The position numbers and the translations under genes are program-made. DNA of 5,056 nt from Pseudomonadota bacterium. Its GTDB lineage: Bacteria > Pseudomonadota > Gammaproteobacteria > Burkholderiales > Burkholderiaceae_C. The notes beneath the pieces are model-generated. The model saw nothing but the letters and a program-made list of their open reading frames with translations, searched no databases and was not told the origin of the DNA. The stretch is from positions 1 to 5,056 of the forward strand of contig JAEXBL010000377.1 in the NCBI GenBank assembly GCA_023394015.1, read 5' to 3'. This document shows, piece by piece, positions 1 to 5,056 of the stretch; positions within the stretch are counted from its first letter, which is position 1; every line of letters starts with the position of its first letter.

Positions 1-1051
1 CCTCGTGCATGGCGCGGCCCCACTGCTCGCGCGCGCTGGCCGCGTCGCGCGGCAGCGCCGCCAGCTCGCGCCGCGCCTGCATCACCAGCGTGAAGTCGGC
101 CCCCTGGGTGCGCAGCACGCGGATGCGCTCTTCCAGCGCGTCGCGCTCCTGCGCCAGCGACGCCGCCGGGTCCCGCAGCCGCTCAGCGTACACGCTGGCG
201 CGCTGCAGGTGGATGGCGCGCACCTCCTGCTCGGCCGGCGAGGCCATCAGCTCGGTCTCCAGGCGCTCGATCTTGAGCAGCTGCTCGCCGTAGGCCAGCG
301 GCGCCAGCGGCGTGCCGAGCTGCTTGTAGGCCAGCCACGACACCGGGATCAGAAAGGCCAGCAGCAGCACCAGGTACTGCACCACCTGGGTCCAGGTGAT
401 GGCGCGCATGCCGCCCAGAAAGCTGCACAGCAGAATGCCGCCCAGACCCAGCAGAATGCCGATCTCGAACTGCACGCCGGTCAGCCGCGAGGCGATCAGG
501 CCGATGCCGTAGATCTGCGCCACCACGTACATGGACGAGCAAGCTACCGCGCCCAGCGCCGCCAGCAGCCGCGGCCAGCGGCCGCCAAAGCGCACGGCAA
601 AGAAGTCGGGCACGGTGTACAGGCGCATGGCGCGCAGGCGCGGCGCGATCAGCAGGCCCACCAGGCAGAAGCCCCCGGTCCAGCCCAGCACGTAGGCCAG
701 GCCGCCCGGCTGCGCCGCGGTGCCGCCAAAGCCCTGCAGGTACAGCGCGCCGGCCAGGCTGATGAAGGAGGCGGCGCTCATCCAGTCGGCCGCCGTGGCC
801 ATGCCGTTGTACATGGCGGGCACGCGGCGGCCGGCGACGTAGAAGTCCTCCGGGTCGGTGGTGCGGGCCGAGATGCCGATCACCGCATACACCATCACCG
901 ACAGGAACAGAAAGATCGGCCCGATCCAGCCGCGCGACAGGCCGGCGCGCTCGGCCCAGGCCATCAGCAGCAAAAAGGCGACGAAGCCCAGCGCGAACAG
1001 CCCCAGGTGCCGGTGCAGGCGCCATGCGTGGGCGCGCGTGGCGGCGCTCAA
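1..1051 (-). CDS. Sodium:solute symporter large subunit, VC_2705 family (3' end beyond the window)
   Basis: An inner-membrane Na+/organic-acid symporter of the SSS family (acetate/lactate-type carriers), seen only as its first 350 codons. After a short cytoplasmic start come hydrophobic stretches at about residues 16-33 and 42-62. The family's conserved block follows at 66-100 (DPEDFYVAGRRVPAMYNGMA, then ADWMSAASFI). Further membrane segments lie near 118-136, 160-190, 195-214 and 223-242. Residues 205-225 contain LLCSFLGGMRAITWTQVVQY, typical of this family. Residues about 255-350 are hydrophilic, charged and Ala/Glu/Arg-rich, a long insert that I know from VC_2705-type members and not from plain ActP. 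The start is taken as TTG at 1051-1049, because the frame has no ATG or GTG upstream and the next ATG (residue 30) would remove the first membrane segment. A GGAAGG Shine-Dalgarno-like site sits 8 nt upstream, inside the end of the small-subunit gene. Family assignment is firm; the substrate is unknown. Confidence 0.9.
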   Translation of the reverse strand, partial: MSAATRAHAWRLHRHLGLFALGFVAFLLLMAWAERAGLSRGWIGPIFLFLSVMVYAVIGISARTTDPEDFYVAGRRVPAMYNGMATAADWMSAASFISLAGALYLQGFGGTAAQPGGLAYVLGWTGGFCLVGLLIAPRLRAMRLYTVPDFFAVRFGGRWPRLLAALGAVACSSMYVVAQIYGIGLIASRLTGVQFEIGILLGLGGILLCSFLGGMRAITWTQVVQYLVLLLAFLIPVSWLAYKQLGTPLAPLAYGEQLLKIERLETELMASPAEQEVRAIHLQRASVYAERLRDPAASLAQERDALEERIRVLRTQGADFTLVMQARRELAALPRDAASAREQWGRAMHE

Positions 1052-1052
1052 G

Positions 1053-1316
1053 TCAGCCGCCTTCCGCGTCCGATGGCGGCTGCGCCTCGGCGCGGTTCAT
1101 CCACCAGGCGTTGAACACCACGATGCCGATGAACACCAGCACCGCGCCCTGGGCCGCCAGCCAGTAGTTGAGCGGCCAGCCGGCCACCACCTGGTCCAGC
1201 TCGTGGGCGAAGAAGACCACGCCAAACGAGGCCAGCACCCACACCAGCAGCAGCGCCGCGCGCACGCGCCAGGCGCCGGCCGCTTCTTCTTCAAGGGCGA
1301 CCGGCGGCTCGGGCAT
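1053..1316 (-). CDS. Symporter small subunit, DUF4212 family
   Basis: An 87-residue membrane protein that accompanies VC_2705-type sodium:solute symporters and is thought to form their small subunit. A short acidic N-terminus (residues 1-16, with EEEAA) is followed by two membrane helices at about 18-37 and 50-71. Between them is the family-like stretch HELDQVVAGWPLNYWLAAQG. The tail (73-87) is polar. Two helices and a length just under 90 residues are usual for the family. The gene begins 15 nt after the ppsA stop, and its TGA stop lies 1 nt before the TTG of the large subunit, so translation of the pair is probably coupled. The gap in front of its ATG is almost all C and G and shows no Shine-Dalgarno sequence, which suggests that ribosomes finishing ppsA help it start. 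The reading frame and family are clear; the exact role of the subunit is known only in outline. Confidence 0.9.
   Translation of the reverse strand: MPEPPVALEEEAAGAWRVRAALLLVWVLASFGVVFFAHELDQVVAGWPLNYWLAAQGAVLVFIGIVVFNAWWMNRAEAQPPSDAEGG
1060..1065 (-). promoter_or_regulatory. Ribosome binding site of the symporter large subunit
   Basis: GGAAGG on the minus strand lies 8 nt before TTG 1051 and within the last codons of the DUF4212 gene. It supports the unusual TTG start and translational coupling of the two subunits. Confidence 0.55.
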
Positions 1317-1331
1317 GGCGGGCGGGGGCGT

Positions 1332-3722
1332 TTACTGCGCCAGCAGGGTCCAGGTCTCGATCACGCTGTCGGGGTTGAGCGAGATCGAGGCAATGCCCTC
1401 GTCGGCCAGCCAGCGCGCGAAGTCGGGGTGGTCGCTGGGACCCTGGCCGCAGATGCCGACGTACTTGCCTTGGCGCTTGCAGGCATTGATGGCGCGCTGC
1501 AGCATGGCCTTGACGGCCGGATCGCGCTCGTCGAAGTCGGCCGCCAGCAGCTCCATGCCGCTGACGCGGTCCAGCCCCAGGGTGAGCTGGGTCAGGTCGT
1601 TGCTGCCGATGGAAAAGCCGTCGAAGAACTGCAGGAACTCGTCGGCCAGGATGGCGTTGCTGGGCACCTCGCACATCATCACCACCTTCAGCTCGTTGTC
1701 GCCGCGCTTCAGGCCCTTGTCGGCCAGCAGCTGCGTCACGCGCTCGGCCTGTGCCAGCGTGCGCACGAAGGGCACCATCACCTGCACGTTGACGAGGCCC
1801 ATCTCGTCGCGCACGCGCTTGATGGCCTCGCACTCCATGGCGAAGGCCTCGCGGAACTCGTCGCTGACGTAGCGCGCGGCGCCGCGAAAGCCCAGCATGG
1901 GGTTTTCCTCGTCGGGCTCGTAGCGGCTGCCGCCGATCAGCTTGCGGTATTCGTTGCTCTTGAAGTCCGACAGGCGCACGATCACCGGCTTGGGCCAGAA
2001 GGCGGCGGCGATGGTCGCCACGCCCTCGGCGACCTTGTCGACGTAGAAGGCGCGCGGGCTGGCGTGGCCGCGGGCCACGCTTTCCACCGCCTTCTTCAGG
2101 TCGGCATCGACCTGCGGGTAGTCGAGGATGGCCTTGGGGTGCACGCCGATGTTGTTGTTGATGATGAACTCCAGCCGCGCCAGGCCCACGCCCTCATTGG
2201 GCAGCTGGGCGAAGTCGAAGGCCAATTGCGGGTTGCCGACGTTCATCATGATCTTGGTGGCGATCGGCGGCATGGCGCCGCGCGGCACCTCGGTGACCTC
2301 GGTCTCCAGCAGGCCGTCGTAGATGCGGCCGGTGTCGCCCTCGGCGCAGCTCACCGTCACCAGCGTGCCGTCCTTGAGCTTGTCGGTGGCGTTGCCGCAG
2401 CCGACCACGGCCGGAATGCCCAGCTCGCGCGCGATGATGGCGGCGTGGCAGGTGCGCCCGCCGCGGTTGGTGACGATGGCGCTGGCGCGCTTCATCACCG
2501 GCTCCCAGTTGGGGTCGGTCATGTCGGTCACCAGCACGTCGCCGGGCTGCACCTTGTCCATCTCGGCGATGTCGGCCACCAGCCGCACCGGGCCGGTGCC
2601 GATCTTCTGGCCGATGGCGCGGCCCTCGGCCAGTACCGGGCCGCTGCTCTTGAGCTTGTAGCGCTGCTCGGTCTTGCCCTGCTGCTGGCTCTTCACCGTC
2701 TCGGGGCGCGCCTGCAGGATGTAGATGTGGCCGTCGCCGCCGTCCTTGCCCCACTCGATATCCATCGGGCGGCCGTAGTGCTGCTCGATCACCAGCGCGT
2801 AGCGCGCCAGCTCCATCACGTCCTCGTCGCTCAGCGAATAGCGGTTGCGCTGCTCGGCGGGCACGTCCACGGTCTTGACCAGTTCGCCGCTGGCGGCCTT
2901 CTCCTCGGGCGTGGCAAACACCATCTGGACCAGCTTGCTGCCCAGGTTGCGGCGGATCAGCGCCTGCTTGCCGGCCTGCAGCATGGGCTTGTGCACGTAG
3001 AACTCGTCGGGGTTCACGGCGCCCTGCACCACCGTCTCGCCCAGGCCGTAGCTGCTGGTGATGAACACCACCTGGTCGAAGCCGCTTTCGGTGTCGATGG
3101 TGAACATCACCCCCGCCGCGCCCAGGTCGGAGCGCACCATGCGCTGCACCCCGGCCGACAGCGCCACCACGTCGTGCGCGAAGCCCTTGTGCACGCGGTA
3201 GCTGATGGCGCGGTCGTTGTAGAGGCTGGCGAACACCTCCTTCATCTTGTGCAGCACCTGCTCGATGCCGACCACGTTGAGAAAGGTCTCCTGCTGACCG
3301 GCGAACGAGGCGTCGGGCAAATCCTCGGCCGTGGCCGAGGAGCGCACGGCGAAGCTGGCCTGCTCGTTGCCGCCGCTCAAGGTGGCGAAGGCGGCGCGGA
3401 TGGCTTTTTCCAGATCGGCCGGAAAGGGCTGCGCCTGCATCCAGCCGCGGATCTCGGCGCCGGCCTCGGCCAGCGCGCGCACGTCCTCCACGTCCAGCGC
3501 CGCCAGCCGCTGGCTGATGCGCTCGGCCAGACCGTCGTGCGCCAGAAACTGGCGAAACGCGTGCGCCGTGGTGGCAAAGCCGGTGGGCACGCGCACGCCC
3601 TCGGGCAGCTGGCTGATCATCTCGCCGAGGCTGGCGTTCTTGCCACCGACGGTGTCGACATCGGTCATCCTCAGCTTCTCGAAGGGCACGACCAAGGCGG
3701 TCGGCTCGAACAGTGCAGACAT
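1332..3722 (-). CDS. ppsA: Phosphoenolpyruvate synthase (pyruvate, water dikinase)
   Basis: A cytoplasmic enzyme that converts pyruvate, ATP and water to PEP, AMP and phosphate, the first step of gluconeogenesis from C3 acids. The 796 residues match the usual length of about 790-800. The N-terminal ATP-binding domain (about 17-345) shows [10 protein letters not shown] at 27, [20 protein letters not shown] at 127 and YILQARPET at 334. The mobile phosphohistidine domain (about 385-460) has [10 protein letters not shown] at 421, with His426 as the phosphorylated residue and Thr424 at the position PpsR modifies. The C-terminal PEP/pyruvate barrel (about 480-796) carries [10 protein letters not shown] at 583, NPMLGFRG at 607, MCEVPSNA at 683, [14 protein letters not shown] at 706 and the catalytic cysteine Cys758 in GICGQGPSD. 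No key residue is missing. The start is well set: AGGAG lies 7 nt before the ATG. It is the first gene of a probable operon with the symporter genes and is divergent from its regulator ppsR. Confidence 0.98.
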   Translation of the reverse strand: MSALFEPTALVVPFEKLRMTDVDTVGGKNASLGEMISQLPEGVRVPTGFATTAHAFRQFLAHDGLAERISQRLAALDVEDVRALAEAGAEIRGWMQAQPFPADLEKAIRAAFATLSGGNEQASFAVRSSATAEDLPDASFAGQQETFLNVVGIEQVLHKMKEVFASLYNDRAISYRVHKGFAHDVVALSAGVQRMVRSDLGAAGVMFTIDTESGFDQVVFITSSYGLGETVVQGAVNPDEFYVHKPMLQAGKQALIRRNLGSKLVQMVFATPEEKAASGELVKTVDVPAEQRNRYSLSDEDVMELARYALVIEQHYGRPMDIEWGKDGGDGHIYILQARPETVKSQQQGKTEQRYKLKSSGPVLAEGRAIGQKIGTGPVRLVADIAEMDKVQPGDVLVTDMTDPNWEPVMKRASAIVTNRGGRTCHAAIIARELGIPAVVGCGNATDKLKDGTLVTVSCAEGDTGRIYDGLLETEVTEVPRGAMPPIATKIMMNVGNPQLAFDFAQLPNEGVGLARLEFIINNNIGVHPKAILDYPQVDADLKKAVESVARGHASPRAFYVDKVAEGVATIAAAFWPKPVIVRLSDFKSNEYRKLIGGSRYEPDEENPMLGFRGAARYVSDEFREAFAMECEAIKRVRDEMGLVNVQVMVPFVRTLAQAERVTQLLADKGLKRGDNELKVVMMCEVPSNAILADEFLQFFDGFSIGSNDLTQLTLGLDRVSGMELLAADFDERDPAVKAMLQRAINACKRQGKYVGICGQGPSDHPDFARWLADEGIASISLNPDSVIETWTLLAQ

Positions 3723-3729
3723 GGGAAAG

Positions 3730-3734
3730 CTCCT
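3730..3734 (-). promoter_or_regulatory. Ribosome binding site of ppsA
   Basis: On the minus strand AGGAG stands 7 nt before the ATG at 3722. It is the clearest Shine-Dalgarno site in the window and fixes the ppsA start. Confidence 0.85.
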
Positions 3735-3814
3735 AAGTTTGAAAACCGGCGGCGAACCTGGCAGGGGGCGCGGCCTTTGGGCCTGTTGTTCGTGGCCGGC
3801 CCGGCGCGGGTTCG

Positions 3815-3820
3815 CATAAT
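3815..3820 (+). promoter_or_regulatory. Candidate -10 element of the ppsR promoter
   Basis: CATAAT on the plus strand matches the -10 consensus in five of six bases and predicts transcription starting near 3827. The leader to the GTG at 3866 would then be about 40 nt, or about 24 nt to the alternative CTG at 3851. No convincing -35 hexamer is found 16-18 nt upstream. The element is only 6 bp from the opposed candidate -10 of ppsA. Confidence 0.35.
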
Positions 3821-3826
3821 GGGCAG

Positions 3827-3832
3827 ATTGTA
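3827..3832 (-). promoter_or_regulatory. Candidate -10 element of the ppsA promoter
   Basis: TACAAT on the minus strand matches the sigma-70 -10 consensus in five of six bases and would give a leader of about 95-100 nt before ppsA. The only -35-like sequence is TTGGGC (3858-3853), with a 20-nt spacer that is longer than ideal. The spacer is very G-rich. The call rests on position and the hexamer alone; an activator-dependent promoter is possible. Confidence 0.35.
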
Positions 3833-3865
3833 AGTAGCCGCCCCCGCCCCCTGCCCAACCGCACC

Positions 3866-4672
3866 GTGTTCTTCATCTCCGACGGCACCGGCATCACCGC
3901 CGAGACCTTTGGCAACGCCATCCTGGCGCAGTTCGACTTTGCGCCGCGCCGGGTGCGCCTGCCCTTCGTCGACACGCCCGACAAGGCCCACCAGGCGGTG
4001 CGCCAGGTCAACCACGCCGGCGAGATCGAGGGCAAACGCCCGATCGTCTTCACCACCCTGGTCGACCGCGAGGTGCTGGGCATCATCCAGAACGGCTGCA
4101 AGGCCATGCTGCTGGACATGTTCGGCACCTTCGTGGCGCCGATCGAGCAGGAGATCGGCATCACCAGCCACCACCGCGTGGGGCGCTTCTCGGACGTGAG
4201 CAAGAGCCAGGCCTACACCGACCGCATCGAGGCCATCAACTTCAGCCTGGCGCACGACGACGGCCAGAGCAACCGCGACCTGGCCGGCGCCGACGTGATC
4301 CTGATCGGCGTCAGCCGCAGCGGCAAGACGCCGACCAGCCTGTACCTGGCCATGCAGCACGGGCTGAAGGCGGCCAACTATCCGCTGATTCCGGAGGATT
4401 TCGAGCGCCGCCAGCTGCCGCCCGCGCTGGTGCCGCACAAGAAGAAGATCTTCGGCCTGACCATCGCGCCCGAGCGCCTGTCCGAGATCCGTTCCGAGCG
4501 GCGCCCCGGCTCGCGCTACGCCAGCCTGGAGAACTGCCGCATGGAGATCAGCGAGGCCGAGGCCATGATGCGCCGCTCGGGCATCCGCTGGCTGTCCACC
4601 ACCACCAAGAGCATCGAGGAAATCGCCACCACCATCCTGCAGGAGCTGCGGCCGGAGCGGTTGAGTTACTGA
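3866..4672 (+). CDS. ppsR: PEP synthase regulatory protein: bifunctional kinase/pyrophosphorylase (PSRP, DUF299)
   Basis: A cytoplasmic regulator that inactivates PEP synthase by ADP-dependent phosphorylation of a threonine and reactivates it by phosphate-dependent dephosphorylation. Its target here would be Thr424 of the adjacent PpsA. Counting from the GTG there are 268 residues, against about 270-277 in the family. Visible signatures are [12 protein letters not shown] at 3-14, [11 protein letters not shown] at 86-96, HHRVGRFSD at 102-110, [10 protein letters not shown] at 125-134, the P-loop [15 protein letters not shown] at 148-162, [15 protein letters not shown] at 171-185 and the C-terminal [19 protein letters not shown] at 242-260. 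The start is uncertain. Relatives have a few residues (of the form M-x-x-R-T) before VFFISDGTG. The frame continues upstream as L-P-N-R-T from CTG 3851, so CTG may be the true start and the GTG an internal valine. Neither has a clear Shine-Dalgarno site. The gene is transcribed away from ppsA. Confidence 0.96.
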   Translation: MFFISDGTGITAETFGNAILAQFDFAPRRVRLPFVDTPDKAHQAVRQVNHAGEIEGKRPIVFTTLVDREVLGIIQNGCKAMLLDMFGTFVAPIEQEIGITSHHRVGRFSDVSKSQAYTDRIEAINFSLAHDDGQSNRDLAGADVILIGVSRSGKTPTSLYLAMQHGLKAANYPLIPEDFERRQLPPALVPHKKKIFGLTIAPERLSEIRSERRPGSRYASLENCRMEISEAEAMMRRSGIRWLSTTTKSIEEIATTILQELRPERLSY

Positions 4673-4717
4673 GCTCCCCCTGAGTCGGCCTGCGGCCGCC
4701 TTCCCCCAAAGGGGGAC

Positions 4718-4753
4718 AACGCTGGTGGCCGGGGGGACCCCGGCCACGGCGTT
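4718..4753. repeat. Long interrupted inverted repeat (10 bp + 5 bp stem)
   Basis: The inner arms GTGGCCGGGG (4725-4734) and CCCCGGCCAC (4738-4747) pair perfectly around a GGA loop. The outer arms AACGC (4718-4722) and GCGTT (4749-4753) continue the stem past a small bulge (TG opposite G). It is the strongest hairpin in the window and the core of the larger repeat. Confidence 0.8.
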
Positions 4754-4755
4754 CT

Positions 4756-4804
4756 GGGGTGGCCTGCTCCGCGGCCATCGGGGTCGGCCTGCTTCGGCGG
4801 CCGC
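4756..4804. repeat. Two imperfect tandem units of about 24 bp
   Basis: Unit one (4756-4779) reads GGGGT, GGCCTGCTCC, GCGGCCATC. Unit two (4780-4804) reads GGGGT, CGGCCTGCTTC, GGCGGCCGC. The units share the order GGGGT, GGCCTGCTYC, GCGGCC with one inserted base and a few changes. A third GGGG-T follows at 4805. The second copy could be a slippage or duplication product within the element. Confidence 0.6.
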
Positions 4805-4813
4805 GGGGTTTTT
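4785..4813 (+). terminator. Possible ppsR terminator
   Basis: A short hairpin, CGGCC (4785-4789) with GGCCG (4799-4803), is followed by CGGGG and then five T residues (4809-4813). The stem is only 5 bp and is separated from the T run, so it is a weak candidate. The stronger stem at 4856-4879 may be the working terminator. Confidence 0.35.
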
Positions 4814-4855
4814 GGTTCTTGGTGATGAAGCGCTGCGGGGCAATCCAGACAGCAA

Positions 4856-4879
4856 AAAAGGCCGTATCTGCGGCCTTTT
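4856..4879. terminator. Bidirectional intrinsic terminator
   Basis: AAAAGGCCG (4856-4864) pairs perfectly with CGGCCTTTT (4871-4879) around a 6-nt loop. The stem is 9 bp and is flanked by T-runs in both orientations: TTTT on the plus strand, and TTTTTT on the minus strand from the A-run 4854-4859. It lies between two convergent genes, ppsR (plus) and the DUF336 gene (minus), where a shared terminator is expected. The longer T-run favours the minus-strand gene. Confidence 0.8.
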
Positions 4880-4888
4880 ACTATCATT

Positions 4889-4928
4889 AAAGTAGCTTTT
4901 CACGCCCGTGGGGCAGGCGCCAGAGCCC
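4889..4928. repeat. Possible second short dispersed repeat
   Basis: The stretch starting AAAGTAGCTTTTCAC and ending GGCGCCAGAGCCC resembles, from memory, a family of short elements of the form TAGCTG-(GCGC)-AGAGCC found between genes in Comamonadaceae. It holds a small GCCC-GTG-GGGC hairpin (4904-4914). It lies between the terminator stem and the end of the DUF336 gene. A single copy in this window cannot prove repetition, so the call is tentative. Confidence 0.3.
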
Positions 4929-4947
4929 TAAACGATGCTCAAACGGC

Positions 4948-5056
4948 TTACAGCTTGAGCGCCGCAATGCCGACCAGCGCCACCTGCGTGTCCTCGGCGG
5001 GCTTGGCGCCGCTGATGCCGATAGCGCCGATGCACTGGCCGTCCTTCATGATGGGC
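4948..5056 (-). CDS. GlcG/HbpS-like DUF336 family protein, C-terminal fragment (5' end beyond the window)
   Basis: The last 35 codons and TAA stop of a minus-strand gene that enters from the right edge. The translation ends PIMKDGQCIGAIGISGAKPA and then EDTQVALVGIAALKL. This matches the C-terminus of the GlcG/HbpS family, in which a P-I-x-x-x-G-x-x-I-G-A-I-G-V-S-G strand-loop precedes a helix beginning with E-D and ending in A-A-L. Family members are small (about 130-170 residues). They include haem-binding HbpS-type proteins and the uncharacterised GlcG of glycolate operons. Whether this copy has a signal peptide, and so acts in the periplasm, cannot be seen. It is convergent with ppsR, and the 9-bp-stem terminator lies just beyond its stop. 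The family is likely; the function is not established. Confidence 0.75.
   Translation of the reverse strand, partial: PIMKDGQCIGAIGISGAKPAEDTQVALVGIAALKL

Larger units (their letters stand above)
4674..4804. repeat. Hairpin-rich intergenic element, probably a dispersed Comamonadaceae repeat
   Basis: This non-coding stretch starts 1 nt after the ppsR stop and is a chain of inverted repeats. The first is TCCCCC-AAA-GGGGGA (4702-4716). The second is a perfect 10-bp stem, GTGGCCGGGG with CCCCGGCCAC (4725-4734 and 4738-4747), extended by AACGC/GCGTT (4718-4722 and 4749-4753). Two similar units of about 24 nt follow, both beginning GGGGT (4756 and 4780). The opening CTCCCCCTGAG and the phrase GGGGGACAACGCTGGTGGCC resemble an element I recall lying directly after genes in Acidovorax-type genomes. 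That resemblance is from memory and was not searched. The structure itself is read directly from the bases. It may protect the 3' end of the ppsR transcript or help stop transcription. No protein-coding frame here looks real. Confidence 0.6.

Noticed and set aside
183..1025. A 280-codon minus-strand frame within the symporter gene
   Set aside because: The neighbouring frame on the same strand encodes the conserved symporter sequence. This one is Arg/Ala/Gly-rich and is a frame-shifted shadow.
5..1114. A 369-codon plus-strand frame rich in Gln, His and Arg
   Set aside because: It is antisense to the symporter pair, and its composition is that of reverse-read CAG/CTG-type codons. No recognisable domain.
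3772..3783. GGCC-TTTG-GGCC inverted repeat in the ppsA leader, considered as an operator
   Set aside because: The arms are only 4 bp of G and C, which arises often by chance in DNA this rich in GC.
858..3833. A 991-codon open frame on the plus strand covering all of ppsA
   Set aside because: It is antisense to a gene with every expected PEP synthase motif. Its translation is rich in His, Gly, Ala and Arg without domain-like structure. Such long antisense frames are common where third positions are nearly always G or C.
3819..3833. A four-codon mini-ORF (ATG GGC AGA TTG TAA) upstream of ppsR
   Set aside because: It could be a leader peptide, but it would begin at or before the predicted transcription start, has no Shine-Dalgarno site and shows no attenuator-like stems.
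3671..4903. A 410-codon open frame on the minus strand over ppsR and the repeat
   Set aside because: It is antisense to ppsR, runs through the hairpin repeat and the ppsA-ppsR promoter region, and has low-complexity composition.
1..5056. Search for CRISPR arrays, tRNA or rRNA genes, transposases, phage genes and defence systems
   Set aside because: No regular spaced repeats, cloverleaf sequences or mobile-element proteins were seen. The coding space is filled by metabolic and transport genes of uniform composition.

Overview
The window is GC-rich, with strong G/C preference at third codon positions. It reads as a chromosomal segment of a betaproteobacterium, most likely of the family Comamonadaceae (the Acidovorax/Alicycliphilus/Comamonas neighbourhood). 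That placement rests on the close fit of the PEP synthase and its regulator to the versions remembered from that family, and on a hairpin-rich intergenic element after the regulator gene that resembles one seen after genes in those genomes. No database search was possible, so the genus is not assigned.

Layout, left to right. Positions 1-1051 (minus) hold the N-terminal 350 codons of a VC_2705-type sodium:solute symporter. It is preceded by its small DUF4212 partner subunit (1053-1316, minus) and by a complete phosphoenolpyruvate synthase gene, ppsA (1332-3722, minus). These three genes run in one direction with gaps of 15 nt and 1 nt, so they look like one transcription unit: ppsA, then small subunit, then large subunit. 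A 143-bp intergenic region with back-to-back -10-like hexamers separates ppsA from the divergent gene ppsR (3866-4672, plus), which encodes the bifunctional kinase/pyrophosphorylase that switches PEP synthase off and on. Positions 4673-4947 are non-coding. They hold a hairpin-rich, probably dispersed repeat, a 9-bp-stem bidirectional terminator and a possible second small repeat. Positions 4948-5056 (minus) are the last 35 codons of a GlcG/HbpS-like (DUF336) protein.

How the genes fit together. PEP synthase makes PEP from pyruvate and ATP, the entry step of gluconeogenesis on lactate, pyruvate or similar carbon sources. PpsR controls the enzyme through a threonine two residues before the catalytic histidine, and both residues are present here (Thr424, His426). 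The symporter pair probably imports a short organic acid, so the cluster could couple uptake of a C2/C3 acid to its conversion into PEP. The linkage is visible in the sequence; the substrate is inference.

This is mostly an ordinary metabolic region. I found no phage, CRISPR, transposase, tRNA or rRNA, and no sign of an undescribed defence or mobile system. The points worth a second look are the ppsA-symporter operon, the overlapping divergent promoters, the unclear start codon of ppsR and the structured repeat behind it.
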